From Niabella sp. (GTDB lineage: Bacteria; Bacteroidota; Bacteroidia; Chitinophagales; Chitinophagaceae): 64,000 nt of DNA. Of the stretch, positions 1 to 8,280 are shown piece after piece. A program made the translations under genes and the position numbers. The notes under the pieces are model-generated. The model worked only from the letters and a program-made list of their open reading frames with translations, made no database searches and was not told the origin of the DNA. The stretch lies in the NCBI RefSeq assembly GCF_030150205.1, contig NZ_JASLGT010000026.1:115798-179797 (forward strand), in the 5' to 3' direction. The number at the start of each line of letters is the position of its first letter. Position 1 is the first letter of the stretch.

Positions 1-1131
1 TACCTGGAAATGAACATTTAACTTTATTCTGGCGGTATATAATTTCAGGTTATTGATATTGGGTAGCAATGTGGATGCTGGGCCTGTGGGGCCATTCGAG
101 TTGTATAATTCATATGTGGGGTGGGCTCCAAAACCGACGGTATAAACATCGTTGTCTGCTAAGAAGTTTTTTGTATAAGTGAACCGTCCATCTGAGGTAG
201 GGTAAATAGCATTGCCTATTTGAACATTACCAGGTGCATACATAATTCCATGACCAGGTGTGCCATCTATCGTTTCAACAGAAAGGTAATCGAGATATGT
301 GTTTGCTCCATATGTTCCCCAAATAAAGTATTGCTTTCTTTGCTGAGTAAATTCAATATAAAACTTATAAATACAAGACCAAATTGTTCCACCAAGGGCA
401 TCAGTACCTGTGGGAACAACAATATAGTTTTCATGCAACCGTATAAATTTCCTTGTTTTACTATCGACGTCAAATCTTTGAGCTGCAATTTCATAGTCAA
501 ACTGTTGATTAGAAGATGGTTGGATAATTGGATCTGTTGTTGCCATTAAAGCTTTCATTTTGGGGAATGATTTAATTCTTTCGGCTTTTATGTCTGCCCT
601 AAAATTACTTAGTTCTTTATCCAAGTTGAGATTGGCATCAAGAAAACTATTTGTTTGTAGTTCAGATTTAGACGCTTGCAAATAAAAGACATTATTGTTG
701 TGATATCGGAGAAGGTATTCTCCAACCTGTACAATACCTTTGCTGTTAAGTACTTTATCTAAGGGTATACCGTTTTTACTACGCAATAGTCCGTCCTCTT
801 TTCCATAAAAAAAGAAATTGCTGTCAATAATATTATTGCCTCCTGGAGTAGCCTCTATCTGGAGGAATTGGTCGTATAAAGATTTTTTGAGACCACTATT
901 TCGCTTCCACTTTTGATATTCTGAATCACTCATCGCCATTAGTTTTGAAATCGTTTCATTAAAGGTGGCGATACTTTCAAATTTGAGATATGGCTCTCCA
1001 TTAATGGAACTATTAAGAGTATTGGCGCTACCTTGATTTTGAATGGTTTCATCTTTTTTACAAGAGACAAGCGTTAAGATAAAAGCAGTAATAGTTAATA
1101 AATAGCAGTAAACTTGTTTTTTCATTTTCAT
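1..1131 (-). CDS. Putative lipoprotein, C-terminus beyond window edge
   Basis: An open frame of 377 codons runs off the left edge without a stop. It starts ATGAAAATGAAA at 1131; the Met two codons on is an alternative. The N-terminus has a basic n-region, a hydrophobic core and lipobox LVSC with Cys24 followed by KKDE, so it is predicted to be exported and lipid-anchored. The rest is rich in Asn, Ser, Tyr and Thr and shows no motif I recognise. The gene is clearly more AT-rich than most of the window, which may mean recent acquisition or a fast-evolving surface protein. Function unknown. Confidence 0.75.
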   Translation of the reverse strand, partial: MKMKKQVYCYLLTITAFILTLVSCKKDETIQNQGSANTLNSSINGEPYLKFESIATFNETISKLMAMSDSEYQKWKRNSGLKKSLYDQFLQIEATPGGNNIIDSNFFFYGKEDGLLRSKNGIPLDKVLNSKGIVQVGEYLLRYHNNNVFYLQASKSELQTNSFLDANLNLDKELSNFRADIKAERIKSFPKMKALMATTDPIIQPSSNQQFDYEIAAQRFDVDSKTRKFIRLHENYIVVPTGTDALGGTIWSCIYKFYIEFTQQRKQYFIWGTYGANTYLDYLSVETIDGTPGHGIMYAPGNVQIGNAIYPTSDGRFTYTKNFLADNDVYTVGFGAHPTYELYNSNGPTGPASTLLPNINNLKLYTARIKLNVHFQV

Positions 1132-1531
1132 TAGTTTTTAATTAGTAAATCGTGTTTTAAATAAGAAAATATTTCGGCCTGGCAAAAGGATGCCTGTTGA
1201 ATTATTTCAGAGGTTGGTATTATTTAGCTGGGGCACGTTATCTTTTACAGGAAATCGAATAGATGTCTTTCATCATAATTGGTTTCATTTTTCATAAAGA
1301 GTTTAATTATATCTTAAAGATAATAAATAAATACTATATAAAAAATAATTTAACAGTGTTTTAAAAAAGGGTTGAAGACTTTTATTTAATTGGAATGTTC
1401 GGTAAAAGTTATTGAGAGGGAGTTGAGGGCACTATCTTAAAAAAAAATTGTAAATATTAAAATCCGGAGCTAGGTCATTAATCTAAGTTAATTCCAGAAT
1501 TTAATCTCTTGTTTTTTTGTTTTTGGGGAAT
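1132..1531. other. AT-rich intergenic region, nothing recognised
   Basis: This 400-base gap lies between two minus-strand genes and holds long A/T runs. I see no convincing ORF, RNA gene or strong hairpin. The promoter of the partial gene at 1-1131 should lie at its left end, but no clean CAAAnnTA motif stands out. Confidence 0.5.
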
Positions 1532-2806
1532 CTATTTTAGCCGGTACTTGCGCTGCACTTTGGAACTGTTAAAATATTTATTGATCTGTTCCTCCGACAT
1601 GTTTTCCGCCATTTCTGTAGGTACTTCCCCCAGTTGAGCCTGGCTCTGGCGTAATTCTTTTTTAAGGGTTTCCGTTTTGGCTGCGATATTCGGATCGCGG
1701 TCGCCCGATAGCTTACAGTCAAAAACCACGTATTCAAGACGCTTAATATTGGCCCTGAGCTGTCCAGCCTGGTTTTGCTCTACCGTTTTTGGCGGAGCTG
1801 TTGCCTCCCTGATGGGTATGGCAAGTACACCGGCGCCGGCCAGCACTTTTGGAGTGGCTACTTTGTTATTGTTTACGGTTGTGGATATAACAGTTCCCGT
1901 GGTAGTAGTGGCAGCTGTGGCTACATCAAAGCCCGATCTCCAGGACTTGGTCGATTTTAGTTTTTTATCCAATTGGAGGAATGTGTATTTATAGCGCAAT
2001 AACCAGCGGTTCATGTTTTCCAGGGCATCGGCGTATTCCCGGGTGGCAATATCGAAGTTCAATGCATTCCGCACTATTACTTTCACACGGGCCGTGTCTG
2101 TGAAATTAAACTGTGTAGTGCCGATAAACACCAGGTTTACGATCTTTACCTGCGCTGAATCTTTTTCGCTCACAAAGTCATAACCGGGCATCCACTCAAA
2201 AGTATCATCGCAGGTTTTGGGCAGCTTAAAACCGCCAATAGAAATGTTGCTGGTAACAAGTACCCGCTCTATTGGGAAATTTCCGTTATCGCAAAGAACA
2301 TTAAAGGATAGTTTATTGCCTTCTTCTACATATACCGGGCTTACTACCGACGGTTTAATGCGAGGAAAAATAATATCGGTACTATAAAAGGAAATAGTAA
2401 AAGAAGTATCTACCCGGTCATGCGGATCCGACAAGCTTTGCACACCGATCTGCACCGGGTATTTGGTGTCGTATTTTAACCTGCCCGACATAAACAGCGA
2501 CTTATTGGATTTAAAGGAAAGTGTTCCGTTGTCCTTGTCTATCCGCAGGCCGGATGGAGCATCTTTCAGGAACCAGTAATAATTCTTTTGAGGTTTATTG
2601 ATCTGCAGCCTGTAAGACAGGTTAGAATCCACGTGCAGGGAAAAGAACGGGTAAAGGTTAATGATCCGTAAACTGGTATCTGCGTACCGGATAGTGTTAG
2701 GGATTATAGGAAGGTTAACGGAGTCATTTGTAACCTGGGCATTGAGCGCTCCGAATACAGAAAGCACAAATGCTGTAAAAAATATTATTTTTTTGAGCAT
2801 AATCAT
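1532..2806 (-). CDS. Secreted protein with Ig/cadherin-like N-terminal region, unknown function
   Basis: 424 residues. The N-terminus is a signal peptide ending ALNA before QVTND (cleavage near residue 23). Residues of about 30-260 are rich in beta-forming stretches and include phrases such as LRIDKDNGTLSFKS and VEEGNKLSFNVLCDNG, typical of putative-Ig/cadherin-like folds. Around 318-332 a short hydrophobic Ala/Gly-rich stretch follows a Thr-rich segment, and the tail is charged and helical with many Glu, Lys and Gln. No catalytic motif is visible. The layout suggests a periplasmic or surface binding protein. The Met at residue 3 is an equally possible start. Confidence 0.65.
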   Translation of the reverse strand: MIMLKKIIFFTAFVLSVFGALNAQVTNDSVNLPIIPNTIRYADTSLRIINLYPFFSLHVDSNLSYRLQINKPQKNYYWFLKDAPSGLRIDKDNGTLSFKSNKSLFMSGRLKYDTKYPVQIGVQSLSDPHDRVDTSFTISFYSTDIIFPRIKPSVVSPVYVEEGNKLSFNVLCDNGNFPIERVLVTSNISIGGFKLPKTCDDTFEWMPGYDFVSEKDSAQVKIVNLVFIGTTQFNFTDTARVKVIVRNALNFDIATREYADALENMNRWLLRYKYTFLQLDKKLKSTKSWRSGFDVATAATTTTGTVISTTVNNNKVATPKVLAGAGVLAIPIREATAPPKTVEQNQAGQLRANIKRLEYVVFDCKLSGDRDPNIAAKTETLKKELRQSQAQLGEVPTEMAENMSEEQINKYFNSSKVQRKYRLK

Positions 2807-2886
2807 AACGGGCGGTTAAAATGATTTACGAAAATACTGGATTATGACGAACTCAGCATAAATAAGGTTCATTTCCAGGCAGAAAT

Positions 2887-2915
2887 AAAAAAGCCCATTG
2901 TAGAAACAACGGGCT
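2887..2915 (-). terminator. Rho-independent terminator after hsp20
   Basis: Read on the minus strand, a 10-bp stem with one mismatch and a four-base loop (arms at 2892-2901 and 2906-2915) is followed by a run of T. It lies about 50 bases after the hsp20 stop codon. Confidence 0.75.
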
Positions 2916-2964
2916 CTAAACCAAAACTAACTGCTTATGAGAAAAATTTTTGTGCTTTATATCA

Positions 2965-3411
2965 TTAAAGAACTTCTATATCTTTTGACGCCGTTTTAAT
3001 ATTTTCCTTTTTCTGGATCGTAACTATTAAGATACCATTAACATATTTGGCTTCAATTTTATCTGTATCCACTTTGTCGTCAACGGTGAATGTCCGTTTG
3101 AAGGAACGGGTCCAGAATTCTTTCCGGATATTCTTTTCAGTTGTGGCATTGGTTGCCTCGCCCTTATCAACAGAAATTGAAAGAATTTGTTGATCAATAT
3201 TGATTTTAAAATCACTTTTTTCAAACCCGGGAGCAACTACCTCAATCTGGTACTCATTTTCTTTCTCTTTAATGTTGACCGGTACAAACCCGCGGGTATT
3301 GGGGTTTTTTACCTCCGCCTTAAAAATGGCAGGAATCTCTGTTATAAAATCATCTACCAGGCTGGTTAATGTGCGCTCGAAGGGCGTTCCGTTGAATTTT
3401 ACGTTTGTCAT
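2965..3411 (-). CDS. Small heat-shock protein, Hsp20/alpha-crystallin family
   Basis: 148 residues, the usual length for a bacterial Hsp20. The alpha-crystallin domain fills about residues 42-148, with the hallmark A-x-x-x-N-G-I-L segment (AKYVNGILIVTI) near the C-terminal beta strands and IEVL at the end. Family knowledge: an ATP-independent cytoplasmic holdase that binds unfolding proteins under stress. The gene is monocistronic, ends at a hairpin terminator, and has an unusual TGTCA/TGACA palindrome upstream at 3520-3532. The start is the only Met near the family's usual N-terminus. Confidence 0.93.
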   Translation of the reverse strand: MTNVKFNGTPFERTLTSLVDDFITEIPAIFKAEVKNPNTRGFVPVNIKEKENEYQIEVVAPGFEKSDFKINIDQQILSISVDKGEATNATTEKNIRKEFWTRSFKRTFTVDDKVDTDKIEAKYVNGILIVTIQKKENIKTASKDIEVL

Positions 3412-3519
3412 TGCTATTCGTTTTAATTAAGTTTTAAAAATTTTGATTTGTATAGCAGGGATCAAATTCAACACCAACTGAATTTATCGGAAATAATGTC
3501 ATTATTTTGTTGTTTTGTT

Positions 3520-3532
3520 TGACATGTTGTCA
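3520..3532. promoter_or_regulatory. Palindrome TGACATGTTGTCA upstream of hsp20
   Basis: TGACA and TGTCA arms surround three bases. A further TGTCATT occurs at 3497-3503. Both lie 85-125 bases upstream of the hsp20 start. The site is compatible with a stress-regulator operator, but no regulator is identified. Confidence 0.35.
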
Positions 3533-3599
3533 TTTTATTAAACTCCCGAAGGTGCTAGTTGTCAGTTTACTCCCGAAAAATTCAAATAGGGGGCTAAAT

Positions 3600-3649
3600 A
3601 ATCAGCGCATCTGCGGCAGGTTTTAAAAAGAGCCGCAGATGCGCTGATT
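3600..3649. repeat. Perfect 18-bp inverted repeat between divergent genes
   Basis: Arms at 3600-3617 and 3632-3649 are exact reverse complements around a 14-base spacer. It lies between hsp20 (minus) and the bacilliredoxin gene (plus). No T-run follows on either side, so it is not a standard terminator. A decayed relative with widely spaced arms occurs at 44981-45061, suggesting a dispersed REP-like element. Confidence 0.8.
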
Positions 3650-3674
3650 TAAAGAACCTTGTTTACCGGTAACC

Positions 3675-3702
3675 TTTGGTTTTAACTTTTTAGCTATTTT
3701 TG
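3675..3702 (+). promoter_or_regulatory. Bacteroidota-type promoter of the bacilliredoxin gene
   Basis: TTTG at 3675-3678 and TATTTTTG at 3695-3702 match the Bacteroidota -33 and -7 elements. Transcription should begin near 3709, about 20 bases before the ATG at 3730. This argues against the TTG at 3700, which lies inside the -7 element, as a start codon. Confidence 0.65.
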
Positions 3703-3729
3703 TGTTATCGTTTTAAAATCTATATAAAT

Positions 3730-4146
3730 ATGTATCCACAGGAAATAGTGATCCCCATGATGGAGGAATTGACTGATAATGGTTTTGAAAATCTCTCTAC
3801 CCCTGAAGCGGTAGACGCTTCATTGGCGCAAAAAGGTACCAATCTTTTGGTAATTAACTCTGTATGCGGATGTTCCGCTGGTACGGCCCGTCCGGGAGTG
3901 CTAATGGCAATTGCCAATGCCGAAAAGAAACCAGATCACCTGACCACCAGTTTTGCCGGGTTCGATATTGAAGCAGTAAGCAAAGTACGCGAGCACCTGT
4001 TGCCTTATCCACCGTCTTCACCGGCTGTTGCCTTGTTTAAAGACGGGGAACTGGTGCATTTTATTGAGCGCCATCAGATCGAAGGCCGGTCTGCACAAAT
4101 GATTGCGCAGAACCTGATCGCTGCTTTCGACGAATATTGCAACTAA
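3730..4146 (+). CDS. BrxA/BrxB-type bacilliredoxin
   Basis: 138 residues beginning MYPQEIVIPMMEELTDNGF, which matches the family N-terminus. The redox motif VCGCSAG places the CxC cysteines at 46 and 48. The family (YphP/YqiW, UPF0403) has a thioredoxin-like fold and removes bacillithiol from mixed disulfides on cytoplasmic proteins. The ATG at 3730 is preferred over upstream TTG codons because of the family N-terminus and the promoter position. The gene stands alone, with its own promoter and a hairpin after its stop. Confidence 0.92.
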   Translation: MYPQEIVIPMMEELTDNGFENLSTPEAVDASLAQKGTNLLVINSVCGCSAGTARPGVLMAIANAEKKPDHLTTSFAGFDIEAVSKVREHLLPYPPSSPAVALFKDGELVHFIERHQIEGRSAQMIAQNLIAAFDEYCN

Positions 4147-4165
4147 TCCTTCAGCGGGTATCTAT

Positions 4166-4203
4166 AAAGGTCCTACATGGCACATGCAGGACCTTTTCTT
4201 TTG
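4166..4203 (+). terminator. Hairpin terminator after the bacilliredoxin gene
   Basis: Arms AAAGGTCCT (4166-4174) and AGGACCTTT (4188-4196) form a 9-bp stem, with a CATG-containing loop able to pair further. TTCTTTT follows. It lies 20 bases after the stop codon. Confidence 0.75.
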
Positions 4204-4269
4204 CACTTACTAAAGGCTTCTAAAGCCCTGAATGGAAAACTTTTAAGCGTTTAAACCTTAAACCTGCCT

Positions 4270-4277
4270 TATATTTG
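4270..4277 (+). promoter_or_regulatory. -7 element (TATATTTG) of lgt
   Basis: An exact TAnnTTTG match 24 bases before the lgt start. No clear -33 TTTG is visible upstream. Confidence 0.5.
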
Positions 4278-4301
4278 TAATATTGTGCTCAATTTTAACG
4301 C

Positions 4302-5588
4302 ATGTATCCAAACCTATATTACGTTTTTAAAGATTTTTTCGGTATTGAGTGGAACTTCCTGCATTTTGTAAATTCCTTTGGTTTTTTTGTTGCGCTGGCC
4401 TTTATTATTTGTTCCGTTGTTTTGGCTAAAGAATTGCGCCGCAAGGGAAAGGAAGGAATGCTGGGACCGGTTGAGGAAAAAGTAATTGTAGGTAAGCCGG
4501 CCTCGCCCGCGGAACTGGCTACCAACTTTGGTCTTGGATTTTTGCTTGGATATAAAATCCTTGGATTATTCATGACAAATGGCGGCATGACCAATCCCCA
4601 GGAATATATTTTTTCCTCACAGGGAAACCTGCTGGCCGGTATCGGGTTGGGCGCGATATTTACGTATATAAAATGGCGGGAAAAAAACCGGCAAAAGCTG
4701 GCGACACCTGAAACCCGTACCATCCGTGTTTGGCCGCACGACCGGGTAGGGGAGATCACCATGATCGCCATTATCTTCGGACTGCTGGGCGCCAAATTGT
4801 TTGATACGTTTGAAAACTGGGATTCTTTTCTCAAGGACCCATCCTCTATTTTCTCTATGTCGGGGCTTACCTTTTACGGGGGGCTTATTTGTGCGGGCAT
4901 TGCGCTTTGGTGGTATACCCGCAAGCATCAGATCCCGTTCCTGCATTTTATTGATGTAATGGCGCCGGTGATGATGCTGGCCTATGGCCTGGGACGTATT
5001 GGCTGCCAGGTTTCCGGCGACGGGGACTGGGGCATTTACAATGCTGCATTTAAAACGACTCCCAACGGAGGGGTGCTTCCTGCAACGCTGAACGACTTCC
5101 AGGCAACCGTAGCCCAGCAGTCGGAGTTTTTTGCACATAGTTCTACGCATCATGCATTTTTTCCCAAACCGGGATTCCTGAGTTTTCTGCCGGATTGGTT
5201 TTTTGCGTATGATTTTCCGCATAATGTAAATGAAACCGGGGTGCCGCTGACCAATTGTATCGGCAAGTACTGTAACCATCTTCCCGTACCTGTATTCCCC
5301 ACTTCGCTTTATGAGATTATTATGGGACTCATCCTCTTCGGGCTGATCTGGGCCATCCGCAAGCGCTTTAAAGTACCTGGGATGCTTTTTGGTATTTATT
5401 TGATATTAAATGGTTTGGAGCGATTTTTTATTGAAAAGATCCGCGTAAATGTGAAAATGAATTTCCTTGGGATGCAGATCACCCAGGCCGAGTTGATCTC
5501 CTTTTTAATGATCATAGCGGGAGCCATCATGATCATTTTATTAAAACGCGGTTACCGGGAAGGAAAACCTGTTGAAAAAACGTCATAA
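4302..5588 (+). CDS. lgt: Prolipoprotein diacylglyceryl transferase
   Basis: 428 residues of hydrophobic helices with short polar loops. Lgt moves diacylglycerol from phosphatidylglycerol to the lipobox cysteine of prolipoproteins at the outer face of the inner membrane. The signature region is YGLGRIGCQVSGDGDWG, the Bacteroidota form of the Lgt GRxGN motif, preceded by GLTFYGGLI and followed near the C-terminus by YEIIMGLILFG and NGLERFFIE. It is longer than the roughly 290-residue E. coli enzyme because of a periplasmic insertion around residues 245-330. Many predicted substrates lie in this window. Confidence 0.93.
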   Translation: MYPNLYYVFKDFFGIEWNFLHFVNSFGFFVALAFIICSVVLAKELRRKGKEGMLGPVEEKVIVGKPASPAELATNFGLGFLLGYKILGLFMTNGGMTNPQEYIFSSQGNLLAGIGLGAIFTYIKWREKNRQKLATPETRTIRVWPHDRVGEITMIAIIFGLLGAKLFDTFENWDSFLKDPSSIFSMSGLTFYGGLICAGIALWWYTRKHQIPFLHFIDVMAPVMMLAYGLGRIGCQVSGDGDWGIYNAAFKTTPNGGVLPATLNDFQATVAQQSEFFAHSSTHHAFFPKPGFLSFLPDWFFAYDFPHNVNETGVPLTNCIGKYCNHLPVPVFPTSLYEIIMGLILFGLIWAIRKRFKVPGMLFGIYLILNGLERFFIEKIRVNVKMNFLGMQITQAELISFLMIIAGAIMIILLKRGYREGKPVEKTS

Positions 5589-5669
5589 CCTATTATAACT
5601 AACTTTCTAAAAAACTGTTATATTACAGATAAGTTCGGAGAGCCGGATGGTTTTTCGCTAAATCTGTTG

Positions 5670-5677
5670 TATCTTTG
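5670..5677 (+). promoter_or_regulatory. -7 element (TATCTTTG) of the primary sigma factor gene
   Basis: An exact TAnnTTTG match about 80 bases upstream of the ATG at 5758, implying a 5' leader of roughly 75 bases. Confidence 0.55.
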
Positions 5678-5757
5678 AATGTTTTTAAAAAAACTGTTAA
5701 TATTGTTCTATCGGAATACCGGCCCTCTTGGGGACGGTTCTTATAATTAATTCTATT

Positions 5758-6615
5758 ATGCGCCAGCTAAAAATTGCTACACAAATTACTAACCGTGACT
5801 CTCAGGCGGTGGAAAAATATCTCCAGGAGATTTCGAAAATTTCCATGATTACGCCCGAAGAGGAAACAACACTGGCCCAAAAGATCAAAATGGGCGATCA
5901 GCGTGCGCTGGATAAGCTGGTTCAGGCGAACCTGCGTTTTGTGGTGTCCGTGGCAAAGCAATACCAGCACCAGGGGCTTTCCCTGAGTGATCTGATCAAC
6001 GAGGGAAACCTGGGCCTGATCAAGGCAGCGCAGCGTTTTGACGAAACCAAAGGTTTTAAATTTATTTCCTACGCCGTTTGGTGGATCCGTCAGTCCATTC
6101 TGCAGGCTTTGGCCGAGCAGGGCAGGCTGGTTCGTTTACCCCAGAACAAGATCGGTACCTATAATAAAGCCAATAAAGCCTATATGGCTTTTGAGCAGGA
6201 GCATGAGCGGGAACCTTCTACAGAAGAACTTTCCGAATTGTTGGAAATGAGTGAAACGGAGATCAACAATATCTTCCAGAGCAATACCCGGCATACTTCG
6301 CTGGATGCCCCCGTGCATGAAGCAGAGGATGTGGCCATGGGCGATTTGCTGGAAGGCGGATCGGATACGGATGATGATGTGATGAAGGATTCATTGCGTA
6401 ACGAGATCCGGAGGGTTCTGAAATCGCTTTCTCCCCGTGAAGCTGAAATTGTAAATGCCTATTTTGGATTGGATGGGGAAAATGGGGTAACCATCGAACA
6501 GATCGGCCAGAAGTACGATCTTACCAAAGAGCGTATCCGCCAGATCAAGGAGCGCGCCATCAAAAGGCTGCAAAAAGCACGGTACAGCAGTGCGCTGAAA
6601 TCCTACCTGGGATAA
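5758..6615 (+). CDS. rpoD: Primary (housekeeping) sigma factor, RpoD/SigA type
   Basis: 285 residues. The start MRQLKIATQIT is the conserved N-terminus of Bacteroidota primary sigma factors, so the upstream TTG at 5728 is rejected. Region 1.2 is AVEKYLQEISKISMITPEEE. Region 2 includes LDKLVQANLRFVVSVAKQY and the melting and -7 recognition helix GFKFISYAVWWIRQSILQAL. Region 4.2 is GVTIEQIGQKYDLTKERIRQ. The long region 1.1 of proteobacterial RpoD is absent, as is normal for this phylum, whose factor recognises TTTG/TAnnTTTG promoters. Confidence 0.95.
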   Translation: MRQLKIATQITNRDSQAVEKYLQEISKISMITPEEETTLAQKIKMGDQRALDKLVQANLRFVVSVAKQYQHQGLSLSDLINEGNLGLIKAAQRFDETKGFKFISYAVWWIRQSILQALAEQGRLVRLPQNKIGTYNKANKAYMAFEQEHEREPSTEELSELLEMSETEINNIFQSNTRHTSLDAPVHEAEDVAMGDLLEGGSDTDDDVMKDSLRNEIRRVLKSLSPREAEIVNAYFGLDGENGVTIEQIGQKYDLTKERIRQIKERAIKRLQKARYSSALKSYLG

Positions 6616-6642
6616 GGCCAGTGTTGAATATAAAAAATATGA

Positions 6643-6672
6643 AGCTCCGGTATTGCCGGGGCTTTTTTGTTT
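6643..6672 (+). terminator. Terminator of the sigma factor gene
   Basis: An 8-bp stem AGCTCCGG/CCGGGGCT (one G-T pair) with loop TATTG is followed by six T residues. It lies 28 bases after the stop. Confidence 0.85.
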
Positions 6673-6675
6673 AAG

Positions 6676-7340
6676 AGGGGAGAGATGAATTTGAAAATTT
6701 GAATCCCGATAGTCATCGGGAGTGGAAATGTGGAATGAGGCAGTAGTGAATAGTCAATAGACAATAGTCAATAGTTTTTTGCGGTTTTTGTCAATAGGCA
6801 GCAAATTGCTTTGTATATCCCTAAAACTTTCGTCTTCCTTGTCTCCCTGTCCACAAAAAGCTTTAGCCTTCAGCTATCAACCGTAGATGCTGCTTCATTC
6901 CTGCTGATCTATTGCCTCATTTCTGCATTTTTCCGGGGACACAAAGACTGGTGGGACATCGGGTGACTTCTGAAAACTGAAAACTGACGACTGAAAACTG
7001 ATGACTGAATGCTAAAAGCTAAACGCTTTAAGGGGAGAGATGAATTTGAAAATTTGAAGATGTGGGAATGAGACAATAATGAATAGTGAATAGTCAATAG
7101 TTTTTTGCGGTTTTTGTCAATAGGCAGCAAATTGCTTTGTATATTCCTAAAACCCTTCGTCTCCCTTGTCTCCCTGTCCACAAAAAGCTTTAGCCTTCAG
7201 CTATCAACCGTAGATGCTGCTTCATTCCTGCTGATCTATTGCCTCATTTCTGCATTTTTCCGGGGACACAAAGACTGGTGGGACATTGGGTGACTTCTGA
7301 AAACTGACGACTGATAACTGATAACTGATGGCTGAAGTCC
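6676..7340. repeat. Tandem duplication of about 330-355 bp of non-coding DNA
   Basis: Two near-identical units begin AGGGGAGAGATGAATTTGAA at 6676 and 7031. Each has in order an AATAGTCAATAG-rich phrase, a conserved middle part, a core beginning ATTGCCTCATTTCTGCA (6911 and 7238) and an ACTGAAAACTGACGACTG-rich phrase. The first copy has about 28 extra bases, including a CCCGAT/ATCGGG hairpin near 6703-6719. No reading frame is plausible in either copy. Point differences show that the duplication is not brand new. Confidence 0.85.
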
Positions 7341-7377
7341 TGATTGCATTTTCATTTTATGTCCCTATTATTGTAGC

Positions 7378-8280
7378 ATGAAAATTTTGGTAACGGGCTC
7401 AAACGGATTGGTAGGCAGCTATGTGGTGCAACAGTTGCTGGACGCAGGACACCAGGTATTTGCTTCTTCCAAAACACCGGACCTGTCGGCATTTGGCGAA
7501 CGCAAAGGATACCGGTTTATCCAGATGGATTTTACTGATCCGTATATACTGAGTGCCGTTTTTGAGGCCGTGCAGCCGGATGTGGTGGTGCACAGCGGCG
7601 CCATGAGCAAGCCGGATGATTGTGAGCTGAACCAGGCGGATGCCTATAATGTAAACACCGCAGGAACCCTGCAATTACTGCTCAATGCGGCCGACTATCA
7701 AAGTTTTTTTATTTTCCTTTCTACCGATTTTATTTTTAACGGAAAGCAGGGCATGCACCGCGAGGAAGATCCGGCAGACCCGCTCAGCTATTATGGCCGA
7801 ACCAAACTGGAAGCGGAAGATGCGGTAAAAGCATACGAATATGGGTGGGCCATTGTGCGCACAGTATTTGTTTACGGAAAGCCGCTCTATGGCCGTGATT
7901 GTTTCCTGACGATGATCGCAAAAAAACTGCGGAATAACGAAGCTTACAAGCTTACAGACGACCAGGAACGAACCCCCACCTATGCACCGGATCTGGCAAA
8001 AGGCATTGCCGCGATCATTGAAAAGAAAGCAACCGGCGTATTCCATCTTTGCGGGAAAGACATCCGGTCGCCCTACCAGATGGCGATGGAAGCGGCCGCA
8101 TTTATGGGGATCGGTGCACATCAGTTAACACCCGTACGCACGGCCGACCTGCCGGCGCTGGCGGAGCGCCCTTTAAAAAGCGGACTGGATATTTCCAAAG
8201 CACAGCAGGAACTGGGGTATGCACCGCTTCCGTTTCCGGAAGGATTGCGGCGGACCCTTGAAGGGATAGCCGGTGTTTAA
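7378..8280 (+). CDS. NAD(P)-dependent sugar-nucleotide reductase, RmlD-like extended SDR
   Basis: 300 residues. The Rossmann motif TGSNGLVG has glycines at 7, 10 and 13. LSTDFIFNG at 114-122 supplies the active-site Ser/Thr region, and Y139-x3-K143 (YYGRTK) is the SDR catalytic pair. The overall pattern is that of RmlD (dTDP-4-dehydrorhamnose reductase) and related MAT2B-like proteins. No rml genes neighbour it, so the substrate is uncertain. The ATG follows the tandem repeat directly. The stop overlaps that of the convergent DUF1684 gene by four bases. Confidence 0.85.
   Translation: MKILVTGSNGLVGSYVVQQLLDAGHQVFASSKTPDLSAFGERKGYRFIQMDFTDPYILSAVFEAVQPDVVVHSGAMSKPDDCELNQADAYNVNTAGTLQLLLNAADYQSFFIFLSTDFIFNGKQGMHREEDPADPLSYYGRTKLEAEDAVKAYEYGWAIVRTVFVYGKPLYGRDCFLTMIAKKLRNNEAYKLTDDQERTPTYAPDLAKGIAAIIEKKATGVFHLCGKDIRSPYQMAMEAAAFMGIGAHQLTPVRTADLPALAERPLKSGLDISKAQQELGYAPLPFPEGLRRTLEGIAGV

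Noticed and set aside
3700..3729. TTG start for the bacilliredoxin gene
   Set aside because: The codon lies inside the -7 promoter element and the family N-terminus starts at the ATG at 3730.
5728..5757. TTG start for the sigma factor gene
   Set aside because: The conserved N-terminus MRQLKI begins at the ATG at 5758.
6909..7181. Minus-strand frame of 90 codons inside the tandem repeat
   Set aside because: It is built from the phrase repeats and is interrupted in the other repeat copy.
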